The notes beneath the pieces are model-generated. The model was not told the DNA's origin. It worked only from the letters and a program-made list of their open reading frames with translations, and ran no database searches. From positions 62,001 to 126,000 of the forward strand of contig JAJFHZ010000010.1 in NCBI GenBank assembly GCA_021775355.1: a DNA stretch of 64,000 nt. The letters are read 5' to 3'. This DNA comes from Amylibacter sp. (GTDB taxonomy: Bacteria > Pseudomonadota > Alphaproteobacteria > Rhodobacterales > Rhodobacteraceae). Position 1 is the first letter of the stretch. The number at the start of each line of letters is the position of its first letter. This document shows, piece after piece, positions 34,453 through 42,658 of this stretch. The translations under genes were made by a program, and so were the position numbers.

Positions 34453-34492
34453 TGTAAGAAAAAATCCTGCTGACCGGTCAAACCGGCCAGCA
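34453..34492 (-). terminator. Stem-loop with T tract between aapJ and aapQ
   Basis: On the minus strand TGCTGGCCGGT-TTG-ACCGGTCAGCA forms an 11-pair stem with one wobble, followed by GGATTTTTTC. It is a convincing intrinsic terminator or attenuator directly after aapJ. Such partial terminators commonly let the binding protein be made in excess over permease subunits. Confidence 0.8.
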
Positions 34493-34511
34493 AGAAGTTT
34501 GGGAGGTAAAA

Positions 34512-35549
34512 TCAATCCAAAACCAGCGAGTGAAGAATACCGCCGTCCCGGATCAAACCGTTCACGCCACGTTCAAGCTTGTATGCTGAACCCTGACCCA
34601 TATTGCGTTCCCAGATCTCGTTGTAGTTTCCGAGCTGCTTGATGACATTGTAAGCCCAGTCATCCGATAGCCCGATACGTGTACCAACACCCGGGGTTAC
34701 ACCCAGCATGGTCCCGACAGCAGGGGTTGGTGGATTGGCCTTCATTTCGTCAACATTTTCACTGGTCACACCAGCTTCGTCAGCCAGTAGGAGAATTGAC
34801 ATCAACCAGTTGGAAACATCGACCCATTGATCGTCACCCTGACGCATAACAAAACCAAGTGGTTCAGCCGATAGAACATCGGGCAGGATCTTGATACTTT
34901 CCGGATCATCAACCGCGGTTGCACGCATAACGGCAAGCTGTAGGTCCCAGTCCATATAGGCGTCGCAACGGCCTGACAGGAACGCGGCCTTCGACGCCTC
35001 TGTGGTTTCGAACGGAACCACTTCCATTGTGTAGTCATTGGCCTGCGCATGCTCCACAGCATAACGTTCGTAAGTGGTACCAGCCTGCACGCACATAGTG
35101 CCGCCATCAAGATCGGCAACTTTTACGGAACCGTTATCAGCATGTGTTGCATAGTTGATACCCGCCATCATGTAGGGCCGGGAAAACTGCAATGAAGTGT
35201 CAGTATCGCGAGACATAGTCCAACCCGAGGACTTGATGACAATGTCCAATTCGCCCGATTGCAAACTTGGCCAGCGTTGTGCCCAACTTGTCGGTTGAAT
35301 TGTCAGGTGACCTTCAAAGGCACCGAATATTGCTGTTGCCAGCGCTCTGCACAAATCGATGTCAAATCCTATCCAGCTACCCTTGTCGTCCACTTCGGCC
35401 ATGCCGGGGAATGACCCATTATGGCCAGTACATGACAAAGACCCGCGATCCTGAATTGTCTTCAGTGTAGCACCGAATTCGGCATGTGCGGCCGGCGCCA
35501 GCATAAGTGCAGCAGTAGCCCCGATGGCCAGAGGTTTCATAAATTTCAT
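34512..35549 (-). CDS. aapJ: General L-amino-acid ABC binding protein AapJ
   Basis: 345 residues with a signal peptide (MKFMKPLAIGATAALMLAPAAHA). The mature part follows the family-3 solute-binding pattern: TLKTIQDRGSLSCTGHNGSFPGMAEVDDKGSWIGFDIDLCRALATAIFG, and the C-terminal NEIWERNMG. Periplasmic; it delivers amino acids to AapQM. A palindrome (TGTTATAACA, 35616-35625) lies 67 bp before the start codon. Confidence 0.92.
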   Translation of the reverse strand: MKFMKPLAIGATAALMLAPAAHAEFGATLKTIQDRGSLSCTGHNGSFPGMAEVDDKGSWIGFDIDLCRALATAIFGAFEGHLTIQPTSWAQRWPSLQSGELDIVIKSSGWTMSRDTDTSLQFSRPYMMAGINYATHADNGSVKVADLDGGTMCVQAGTTYERYAVEHAQANDYTMEVVPFETTEASKAAFLSGRCDAYMDWDLQLAVMRATAVDDPESIKILPDVLSAEPLGFVMRQGDDQWVDVSNWLMSILLLADEAGVTSENVDEMKANPPTPAVGTMLGVTPGVGTRIGLSDDWAYNVIKQLGNYNEIWERNMGQGSAYKLERGVNGLIRDGGILHSLVLD

Positions 35550-35615
35550 TTAGCTCTCTCCCTATGAGTTGCATCGTTAGATGCGTAAAATTGTTCACGA
35601 TCCATTCGTGATATA

Positions 35616-35625
35616 TGTTATAACA
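35616..35625. promoter_or_regulatory. Putative GntR operator, aapJ promoter
   Basis: The perfect palindrome TGTTATAACA lies in the context TGATATATGTTATAACA. The same ten bases occur at 35801-35810, before the divergent E1 alpha gene, and a close variant before the oxidase at 30568. Confidence 0.6.
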
Positions 35626-35790
35626 CTCTTTAAAATTCTTTCTGTCCAGTAATTTTTTGCATTTGGTTGCATAAGCCTTACAGATTGACGCTAATACACT
35701 GTAATTTAACAATACTTTATACCAATAGTAACCGTATTCGAAGTTTTGGGTGATTTTTACAAATAAAAATATCTCTTGCAGTTCCGTATT

Positions 35791-35810
35791 TATCGTTACA
35801 TGTTATAACA
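35791..35810. promoter_or_regulatory. Putative GntR operator, dehydrogenase promoter
   Basis: TATCGTTACATGTTATAACA matches 30568-30587 at 18 of 20 bases and contains the palindrome TGTTATAACA. It lies 23 bp before the E1 alpha start codon, where a bound repressor would block transcription or early elongation. Confidence 0.65.
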
Positions 35811-35833
35811 GATAAATTTTAGGACTCACAAAG

Positions 35834-36808
35834 ATGAAAAACGCGCCATCTATCGAAGAACAAAAAGAAATTCACTATAAAATGGTGCTGACTCGTCGGT
35901 TAGAAGAGACGCTTGGTGATCTCGTTAAAGCAGGAAAAACGCGTGGCCCGCTGCACCGTTGTGACGGCCAAGAAGCCGTTGGAGTCGCCGCTTGTGCCGC
36001 CCTAACCATAAAGGATTACGCCTGCACAACCCACCGCGGTCACCATGTTTATATTGGCAAGGGGATGGATCCGCGACGAATCATTGCCGAAATCATGGGG
36101 CGCGAAACCGGCTATTGTAAGGGCCGTGGTGGACACATGCTGCTGGGTGATGTTTCAACCGGCATGCTAGGTGGCAATGCAATAGTTGGTGCTGGTATCC
36201 CTGCCGCAACCGGCATGGCCATGTCAATCCAGCTTTTGAAACAGGATCGTGTAGCAATGGCGGTTTTTGGTGACGGTGCCGCACAAACGGGCATCTGCCA
36301 CGAATCAATGAATATCGCAGGCCTATGGAAATTGCCTGTGATATTTCTTCTGGAAAACAATCAATACGGCCTGACTGTCCGCCAAGAGGTTCAGTCACCG
36401 ATCCCCGATCTTTACACGCGTGCAGCTGGCTACGGTATGCCGGGTGAGGTCGTGGATGGCAATGATGCGGTTGCTGTCTACCGTGTCGTGGCCAAAGCCG
36501 CAGAGCGAGCGCGACGTGGCGAGGGCCCGACACTGATTGAGGCCAAAACCTATCGCATGGCGGGATTCTCAACCTCGGATATGGGTGGGTATCAGACCGA
36601 AGAAGAGATGAAGCCGTGGCTAAAGCGTGATCCGATCAAGCTTTCTGCAGCGGTTCTGGCCAAGCTTATTGGTAAAGATGAGATAACTGAAATAGACAAG
36701 GCCGCCACCGAAGAAATGAAACAGGCATTTGAGGTGGCACTTGCCGATCCACTGCCAAAATTCGAAATCCATGCGCCCAGCAGTGCCTATTCGGAGGCAA
36801 CACAATGA
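35834..36808 (+). CDS. 2-oxoacid dehydrogenase E1 alpha (AcoA/PdhA-like)
   Basis: 324 residues. The thiamine diphosphate/Mg motif is FGDGAAQTGICHESMNIAGLWKLPVIFLLENNQYG. GRETGYCKGRGGHMLLGD and CTTHRGHHVYIGKGMD are typical of acetoin and pyruvate dehydrogenase E1 alpha. It decarboxylates a 2-oxoacid with E1 beta and passes the acyl group to E2. The next gene overlaps by 4 bp. The real substrate may be a branched or amino-acid-derived keto acid, since the operon sits with amino-acid uptake and oxidase genes. Confidence 0.88.
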   Translation: MKNAPSIEEQKEIHYKMVLTRRLEETLGDLVKAGKTRGPLHRCDGQEAVGVAACAALTIKDYACTTHRGHHVYIGKGMDPRRIIAEIMGRETGYCKGRGGHMLLGDVSTGMLGGNAIVGAGIPAATGMAMSIQLLKQDRVAMAVFGDGAAQTGICHESMNIAGLWKLPVIFLLENNQYGLTVRQEVQSPIPDLYTRAAGYGMPGEVVDGNDAVAVYRVVAKAAERARRGEGPTLIEAKTYRMAGFSTSDMGGYQTEEEMKPWLKRDPIKLSAAVLAKLIGKDEITEIDKAATEEMKQAFEVALADPLPKFEIHAPSSAYSEATQ

Positions 36809-37782
36809 CAATGATGCGGTATGCCGAGGCGCTGAACGCAGCACTTCGCGAAGAAATGCAGCGTGATCCTGCGGTTTTCATGTTCGGTGAGGATATCGGT
36901 CGTTACGGTGGTGTGTTCAAAGTCTCGAAGGGTTTGATGGATGAATTCGGCGAAGAACGCATACGCGACACGCCTATTTCCGAACAATCCATGACCGCTA
37001 TGGCCGTGTCGGCGGCAATGACAGGCACTAGGCCGATCCTTGAAATCATGTTCGCTGACTTTATGCCATTGACGCTTGACGCACTGGTTAATCAGGCATC
37101 GGTTTTCAGCTATCTCTGGGAAGATCAGGTGGAAATTCCGTTTGTGTTGCGTACGCAGGGCGGTGGCGGTGCCGGAACCGGTGCCCAGCACGCCAAAACG
37201 CTGGACGCACTTGTTGCCCATGTTCCGGGTATAAAAGTCGTGGCACCTGTAACCCCGGCCGATGCCAAGGGCCTGTTGAAATCCGCGATCCGGGATTCGC
37301 AGCCGGTCGTTATACTAGAACACAAGCTTCTTTATAACATGCGCGGAGAAGTGCCCGATGGCGTCGATGAACTGGTGCCGATCGGCAAAGCGAAAATTGT
37401 GAAACCAGGCAATGACATCACAATACTGGCCACCTCGAAAATGGTACTCGAGGCCGAGGCTGCTGCCAAACAGCTGGAAAAGGACGGGATTGACGCCGAG
37501 GTGATCGACCTGCGCAGCCTTCGCCCACTGGATATTGGTGCAATCAAAACATCAGTAGCCAAAACGAACCACGCCGTCGTTGTGAATGAGGGCTGGACCT
37601 TTGGTGGTTACTCGGCCGAACTGTCGGCGACAATCATGGATCACTGCTTTGATGACCTTGATGCGCCAGTTGAACGTGTCGCTATGCCTGACATGGCGGT
37701 GCCCTATTCGGAACCTCTGGAACTTGCGGTTCTGCCAAACGCCGAAAAAATTGCAGCGGCTGCCCGCAGAGCTTTGGTTTAA
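36805..37782 (+). CDS. 2-oxoacid dehydrogenase E1 beta
   Basis: 325 residues. Landmarks are MFGEDIGRYGGVFKVSKGL, RDTPISEQSMTAMAVSAAMTGTRPILEIMFADF and RTQGGGGAGTGAQHAKTLDALVAHVPGIKVV, the transketolase-type Pyr domain, then the C-terminal transketolase domain (DAEVIDLRSLRPLD). It completes the E1 heterotetramer with the preceding gene. The following E2 starts 8 bp downstream after a GGAGAG site. Confidence 0.9.
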   Translation: MTMMRYAEALNAALREEMQRDPAVFMFGEDIGRYGGVFKVSKGLMDEFGEERIRDTPISEQSMTAMAVSAAMTGTRPILEIMFADFMPLTLDALVNQASVFSYLWEDQVEIPFVLRTQGGGGAGTGAQHAKTLDALVAHVPGIKVVAPVTPADAKGLLKSAIRDSQPVVILEHKLLYNMRGEVPDGVDELVPIGKAKIVKPGNDITILATSKMVLEAEAAAKQLEKDGIDAEVIDLRSLRPLDIGAIKTSVAKTNHAVVVNEGWTFGGYSAELSATIMDHCFDDLDAPVERVAMPDMAVPYSEPLELAVLPNAEKIAAAARRALV

Positions 37783-37790
37783 GGAGAGAC

Positions 37791-39176
37791 ATGATGGCGA
37801 CACAAATAACCATCGGATCCGCCGGCGGCGAATATATGGAAGCTGTGGTAGTCCTTGAATGGGCGGCCAGTATCGGGGATATCGTCAATGAAGGCGACCT
37901 TATAGTCACGGTTGAAACCGCCAAGGCGGCAACAGAGGTTGAGGCCCCATGCGATGGTGTGCTGAGCGCCGTTTTCGCGGAAGTCGGAACGGAAGTGCCG
38001 GTTTCCGAAGTGCTTGGCCTGATCGGCGAGGATGAAAACGATACTGATGGCGCCAATATAGATCAGGGCGAGGATGAAACCAATGCCGCCCCTGCCCCGA
38101 GCACACCAGAGATAGAGGAGCAAATCAACGCCGTCAATTCTGCCCCTGATACACGGGTTATTGCAAGCCCGGCTGCCCGGCTTGCCGCGGCGAAGGCGGG
38201 TATTGATCTTCGCAGTATCGCGATAACCAGCCCCACTGGGCGGATCAAATTGCGTGATCTTGGCGGTGTCACGGGTGACGTTGTTACCCGGTCATCGCCG
38301 CTTGCACGCCGTATTGCCCAAGATGCAGAATTGGATATCGCATCTATCGCCGGAACCGGCACGCGAGGCCGCGTCGTCAAGGCAGACGTTGAACTGGCAC
38401 TCACCAAAGCCGTAATTCCTGCGCCTGCCACAAGCCACGATAGCACATCTATGATGTTCGAAGACGGAAGCTATGAGGTTATTCCGGCGGACGGCATGCG
38501 AAAAACCGTTGCCGCACGGCTGACCGAAGCCAAGCGCGATGTTCCGCATTTCTACCTGACGGCCGATGTCAAGCTTAACGCAATGCTCAAAGCCCGTGCT
38601 GGCATCAATGCCATTGCCCCTATGGATACCGAGGGTAAGCCCACTTACAAAATATCGGTCAACGACTTTATCATCAAGGCCTGGGCACTTGCGCTTCAGC
38701 AGGTGCCACAGGCGAATGCTACTTGGGCGGGGGATGCGATTTTTCTGCACAGGCATTCGGACGTGGCCGTGGCCGTGGCTATCCCCGGCGGATTGTTCAC
38801 ACCGATCGTACGCAAAGCAGAAACCAAAAGCCTGCGGCAAATCTCTGCCGAGGTTAAGGATTTTGCAGCAAGGGCACGCGCACGCAAACTGTCACCGAAT
38901 GAATACATAGGCGGTAGTTCGTCTGTGTCAAATTTGGGCATGTACGGCGTCAAACACTTTACCTCGATTATCAACCCACCACACGGTACGATCATATCAA
39001 TCGGTGCTGGTGAGGAACGGCTTTATCCCGAAAACGGCGAAGTGAAATTCGGCACTTTCATGACGATCTCGGTCAGTTGCGACCACCGTTCCGTCGACGG
39101 TGCACTTGGTGCACAACTGATGGCTGTGTTCAAAATGTTGATTGAACAGCCCTTATTGATGCTGGCCAGAGGTTGA
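37791..39176 (+). CDS. 2-oxoacid dehydrogenase E2 with two subunit-binding domains
   Basis: 461 residues (ATG at 37791 or 37794). The lipoyl domain (1 to about 80) has its Lys45 in VETAKAATEV. After an acidic linker come two separate peripheral subunit-binding domains: ASPAARLAAAKAGIDL... (about 124-157) and SSPLARRIAQDAELDI... (about 168-204). The catalytic acyltransferase domain ends with ISVSCDHRSVDGALGAQL (catalytic His). Two subunit-binding domains are unusual for a Gram-negative E2. No E3 (lipoamide dehydrogenase) gene follows, so E3 must come from elsewhere. Confidence 0.88.
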   Translation: MMATQITIGSAGGEYMEAVVVLEWAASIGDIVNEGDLIVTVETAKAATEVEAPCDGVLSAVFAEVGTEVPVSEVLGLIGEDENDTDGANIDQGEDETNAAPAPSTPEIEEQINAVNSAPDTRVIASPAARLAAAKAGIDLRSIAITSPTGRIKLRDLGGVTGDVVTRSSPLARRIAQDAELDIASIAGTGTRGRVVKADVELALTKAVIPAPATSHDSTSMMFEDGSYEVIPADGMRKTVAARLTEAKRDVPHFYLTADVKLNAMLKARAGINAIAPMDTEGKPTYKISVNDFIIKAWALALQQVPQANATWAGDAIFLHRHSDVAVAVAIPGGLFTPIVRKAETKSLRQISAEVKDFAARARARKLSPNEYIGGSSSVSNLGMYGVKHFTSIINPPHGTIISIGAGEERLYPENGEVKFGTFMTISVSCDHRSVDGALGAQLMAVFKMLIEQPLLMLARG

Positions 39177-39288
39177 TATGCGAGGGGCGATGTTTCCATA
39201 CAATGACCTTGCTTTCACAACATGTAATAGGGCTAGCATGGTACAAACCGCTGCCCTGTCGGCAATATTGCATTTCTAGAGGAGATAT

Positions 39289-40104
39289 ATGATGCATTCG
39301 ATCATACTCATTGGTTGCGGGAATATGGGTTACGCTATGCTGGCCGGTTGGCTGAAGCAGGACCCTAGACTGGATGCCCATGTGGTAGAGCCATTCGCGG
39401 ATTTTCGTATACGGGCCGAAGCGGCGGGCGCAACGGCCTATGCAAGCCTTGGCGATCTACCGGCCGATCTGAAACCCGGTCTTGTTATTCTTGCAGTCAA
39501 GCCTGGCATGATTTCATCTGTGCTTGGCGATTGCGGCGCTCTGGCACAAACCGGCGCGACGTTTGTATCGGTTGCTGCCGGAATTACCATTGGCCAGATG
39601 GTAGCTGCACTGCCCGTCGGTACGCCGGTTATCCGCTGTATGCCCAATACACCAGCTGCTATCGGCGAAGGTATGATGGCACTTTGTGCGGGTGATACAG
39701 TATCAGGTGAAGCGCGCACAGTAACCGAAAAACTGCTATCGGCCTCAGGCGCTGTTGCCTGGATCGAAGAGGAAATACTTATGGATGCGGTTACTGCGAT
39801 TTCGGGATCCGGACCGGCCTATGTTTTCCACTTTATCGAAGCATTGACGGCTGCAGGTATCACGCTTGGTTTGCCGGAAAAAACCGCATTGCTGCTGGCC
39901 ACGCAAACTGTTGCTGGCGCGGGCCGGATGGTGCTTAATTCTGACACGGCACCGGCGACACTACGCAAACAGGTGACAAGCCCCGGCGGCACAACCGCAG
40001 CAGCATTGGACGTGTTCATGAACGATGCACACCTTACAGACCTGGTGATCAAGGCGACCACAGCCGCCCGCGACCGAGGTATTGAACTGGGCCAAGGCAA
40101 ATGA
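39289..40104 (+). CDS. proC: Pyrroline-5-carboxylate reductase family protein
   Basis: 271 residues. The NAD(P) motif is IILIGCGNMGYAMLAGWL. The family signature VTAISGSGPAYVFHFIEALTAAGITLGL and the C-terminal LRKQVTSPGGTTAAALDVF are fully present. The family reduces pyrroline-5-carboxylate to proline; given its place in a catabolic operon it may instead act on another cyclic imine, possibly made by the linked oxidase. It has a GAGGAG ribosome site and follows E2 by 112 bp. Confidence 0.85.
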   Translation: MMHSIILIGCGNMGYAMLAGWLKQDPRLDAHVVEPFADFRIRAEAAGATAYASLGDLPADLKPGLVILAVKPGMISSVLGDCGALAQTGATFVSVAAGITIGQMVAALPVGTPVIRCMPNTPAAIGEGMMALCAGDTVSGEARTVTEKLLSASGAVAWIEEEILMDAVTAISGSGPAYVFHFIEALTAAGITLGLPEKTALLLATQTVAGAGRMVLNSDTAPATLRKQVTSPGGTTAAALDVFMNDAHLTDLVIKATTAARDRGIELGQGK

Positions 40105-40129
40105 CACATAACTCAGGGGAGGAACAATC

Positions 40130-40879
40130 ATGATCACTTTAATCACCGGGGCCGGACAGGGCATCGGATTTGCCATCGCAAAGACATTAAAAGCGCGTGG
40201 CGATAAATTATGCCTGATGGACAGGCACGGGGCCAAAGAGGCGGCAGAAGCACTGGGCGGCGAAGACATCATTGCCGTCGCTGGCGATGTTACCGACGAG
40301 TCGGACGTGGATAGCGCGGTTGCAAAAACCGTCGAGGCTTTCGGCAGTATCGATACGGTTGTAACCGCAGCCGGGATCGTATCAGTTGCACCGGCCGTCG
40401 ACTTTGATGCAGCAGAGTTCAACCGCACGCTTGCCGTCAATGTTACCGGTTCCTTCCTGCCCGCCCGCGCCGCCGCAAAGGTAATGGAAAAGAACGGCGG
40501 TGGCAGTATTGTTTTCATCGGGTCGGTCTATGGGATGGGCGGCGCACCGATGCGGACCGCTTATTGTGCTTCAAAAGGTGCGGTGCACAACATGACCCGT
40601 TCATTGGCCGTGGAATGGGGGCCACTTGGCATCCGCGTGAATGCGGTTGCACCTACTGGAGCCCGCACGCCGATGGTGCAAGATTTGATTGACCGTGGTA
40701 TCTATGACCTTGCCGGCGTCGAGGGCCGAACACCGCTTGGCCGCATTGCCGAACCCGGGGAGGTTGCCACGGCAGCAGAATTTCTAACTTCCCCCAATGC
40801 GACTATGATCAACGGCGTAATCTTACCGGTTGATGGCGGCTGGACCGCAAATGGCTTTGTATTGAAGAGGGCGGAATGA
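40130..40879 (+). CDS. Short-chain dehydrogenase/reductase
   Basis: 249 residues. The cofactor motif is ITGAGQGIGFAIA (about 5-17), the Ser is in VFIGSVYGMGG, the Tyr-Lys pair in AYCASKGAVHNMTRSLAVEWG, and the C-terminus is MINGVILPVDGGW, a classical SDR of the FabG type. It starts 25 bp after proC and overlaps the following gene by 4 bp. Substrate unknown. Confidence 0.88.
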   Translation: MITLITGAGQGIGFAIAKTLKARGDKLCLMDRHGAKEAAEALGGEDIIAVAGDVTDESDVDSAVAKTVEAFGSIDTVVTAAGIVSVAPAVDFDAAEFNRTLAVNVTGSFLPARAAAKVMEKNGGGSIVFIGSVYGMGGAPMRTAYCASKGAVHNMTRSLAVEWGPLGIRVNAVAPTGARTPMVQDLIDRGIYDLAGVEGRTPLGRIAEPGEVATAAEFLTSPNATMINGVILPVDGGWTANGFVLKRAE

Positions 40880-41760
40880 ACGAAACCTTAATCTTTTCCT
40901 GCGAAGGTCAGGACCACGAAATTGACCTGTTAGACGCGCCAGACTCTGAAACACTGCGCCAGTTGAAAGCATGGTTACCCGCCGAGATCACCATTCACTG
41001 CGCCAAGATTGCAGGCTGCCACATCTATTGGCCAAGCCCGATCCTTGCTGCATTGGAGAGTGCTACGGATATTCACAAACTGCCACCTGGTTCATTCCTA
41101 TACTACCCTGACCGGCAATACCTTGAAATCGTCTATGATACGCTGCAGGCCGAAACCGCAGCGGTAACCTATCTGGGTCAGCTTCAGGGCACAGTCGGTT
41201 GGCTTAAAGAATACGCCACACGCCAGCGAAAAGAGGCGGGATCGAAAATGTTCACCGCCACGCTGCGCCTGAAACATGCCGCCCCAACGGAACCCGAACC
41301 GCTTTTGCAAGGCGACAACGCTTGGGTTCGGATCCAGCGTGCGCGGCGCGCGGTGTGGCAGGCTGAACCGGATGAGGTTACCCGCCTACTTGCCAACAAG
41401 GGTCACAACATTCCCTTTGGTCCGATGGCCACGGCAGACGGCTATTACCGCTGTGTTCAGGAAAGCCTCTGGCAGCTTTGGATCAAGCCCGACCGTTTCG
41501 GCGATCAGGCCCGCCGCGCTGCCGCAATCAATGCAATGGAGTTGGGGATTTCACGGATCGGGCATTACTGCCACCTAAATGACAGTGAAAGCTTTTTGCT
41601 CGATGCCATCGCCTGTGTTGAAGCGGGCGAGGTTCCACTACAGGATCTGTTCGCCGAAGTGATTCTCTATTGCAGCCGGATGTCGAATTGGATCGACACC
41701 CACATCCCCTGGTTTCCCGCGAATGAGTTGACCAAGAAGACACTTGGCGTAGAAGACTGA
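40876..41760 (+). CDS. Unrecognised protein; N-terminus perhaps cyclophilin-like
   Basis: 294 residues, soluble, no signal peptide or membrane helix. Residues 1 to about 105 (IHCAKIAGCHIYWPSPILAAL and LPPGSFLYYPDRQYLEIVYD) faintly recall the cyclophilin-like DUF3830 fold, which often accompanies amine catabolic genes; this is pattern memory, not a proven match. The rest is helical, with many Trp and Arg residues (AWVRIQRARRAVWQAEPDEV, YYRCVQESLWQLWIKPDRFGDQARRAAAINAMELGISRIGHYCH). It is translationally coupled to the SDR and followed by a RidA paralogue, so it probably acts in the same pathway. Confidence 0.7.
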   Translation: MNETLIFSCEGQDHEIDLLDAPDSETLRQLKAWLPAEITIHCAKIAGCHIYWPSPILAALESATDIHKLPPGSFLYYPDRQYLEIVYDTLQAETAAVTYLGQLQGTVGWLKEYATRQRKEAGSKMFTATLRLKHAAPTEPEPLLQGDNAWVRIQRARRAVWQAEPDEVTRLLANKGHNIPFGPMATADGYYRCVQESLWQLWIKPDRFGDQARRAAAINAMELGISRIGHYCHLNDSESFLLDAIACVEAGEVPLQDLFAEVILYCSRMSNWIDTHIPWFPANELTKKTLGVED

Positions 41761-41777
41761 TAAAGGACAAATATACC

Positions 41778-42167
41778 ATGACCAAACGCATTAACATATC
41801 CTCTGGGTCAAGCTTTGAAAAAGACTTTGGCTACAGCCGTGCCGTGAAAGTGGGCGGAACTGTCTATATCTCGGGCACTGTTGGCTTTAACTATGAAACC
41901 GGTTCGTGTGACCCTGATCCGATTGTCCAGCTGCACCAGATCATCCACAACATCGAACCCGCTTTGCATGAGGCTGGCGCGACGTTAAAAGACGTGGTGC
42001 AGATCACAACCTACGTCACCTCGGCCGAAGTTTTTGCCACCATCGGCCCGGTTCTGGGCGAGATCTTTGGCGACATCCTTCCGGCCAACGCAGCCATCGT
42101 GGTGCAGTTCCCGGTACCTAACGTGAAAGTAGAAATTTCCGCAACCGCTGTCATTGGGTGTGGCTAG
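41778..42167 (+). CDS. RidA-family protein lacking the catalytic Arg
   Basis: 129 residues, full YjgF/YER057c/UK114 length, with SRAVKVGGTVYISGTVGFN and VVQITTYVTSAEVF. Aligned by eye with E. coli RidA (FPARSCVEV...KIEIEA), this protein reads LPANAAIVVQFPVPNVKVEISA, so Asn104 stands where Arg105 binds the substrate carboxylate. Enamine/imine deaminase activity on amino-acid-derived substrates is therefore doubtful; it may use another substrate. It is in the dehydrogenase operon, 17 bp after the unrecognised gene. Confidence 0.85.
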   Translation: MTKRINISSGSSFEKDFGYSRAVKVGGTVYISGTVGFNYETGSCDPDPIVQLHQIIHNIEPALHEAGATLKDVVQITTYVTSAEVFATIGPVLGEIFGDILPANAAIVVQFPVPNVKVEISATAVIGCG

Positions 42168-42182
42168 TTCAATGGCTTTGGG

Positions 42183-42581
42183 ATGAACCAATCACCCCCC
42201 TGTTTCACGGAAATTGATCGCAACAAGATTGCGCGACTATGCCGAGATCTGGAAAGGCGGAATGCCCAATGGCATATCCACGCGTTACACCCTGGCTGCT
42301 GTTACAATCCAAATCCGGCCGATTACTGCTTTGTCGTCGAAGATACCGACGCGAAAAAGGCGTGGCGTTGTTTTTCGAACAAATTGTTCACGGATGAGTG
42401 CCGGGAACTGGTGCAGTTGCTGCACGGGACCTCTATCCTTGACGACAAAGCTCGCGATCCGGACTTTACACCTCCGAAATTTTTGCAGTCCGTCCGTGAG
42501 TGTGTAAGTAAAGGCGAAAAATGGCATCACCACATCATGAAGCCTGACTGCGTATTTAGGGTGTTGTCAGACGAATTCTAA
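42183..42581 (+). CDS. Cys/His-rich unknown protein truncated by an IS end
   Basis: 132 codons are open, but the last seven (ending VLSDEF) are read from the IS6-type end GGTGTTGTCAGACGAATTCT at 42560. The original C-terminus is therefore missing. The remaining about 125 residues carry several Cys and His (HIHALHPGCCYNP, CRDLERR, KWHHHIMKPDC). I do not recognise the family. It starts 15 bp after the RidA stop and was probably the last gene of the dehydrogenase operon before the insertion. Confidence 0.6.
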   Translation: MNQSPPCFTEIDRNKIARLCRDLERRNAQWHIHALHPGCCYNPNPADYCFVVEDTDAKKAWRCFSNKLFTDECRELVQLLHGTSILDDKARDPDFTPPKFLQSVRECVSKGEKWHHHIMKPDCVFRVLSDEF

Positions 42582-42652
42582 CTCACCTCAAAATACCATA
42601 ATTAAGCAATCTTATGAGGCGCAGATTTGGAACCACTCAGTCAGAGCCGCTC
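42560..42652 (-). mobile_element. IS6-type end fragment with transposase C-terminus
   Basis: GGTGTTGTCAGACGAATTCT (42560-42579) followed by CTCAAAATACCATAATTA and the coding end for TEWFQICAS on the minus strand parallels the left end of the element at 44992-45793. About 90 bp remain; the rest is lost. It closes the truncated gene on its left and borders the Lrp-type fragment on its right. Confidence 0.65.
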
Positions 42653-42658
42653 AAAACA

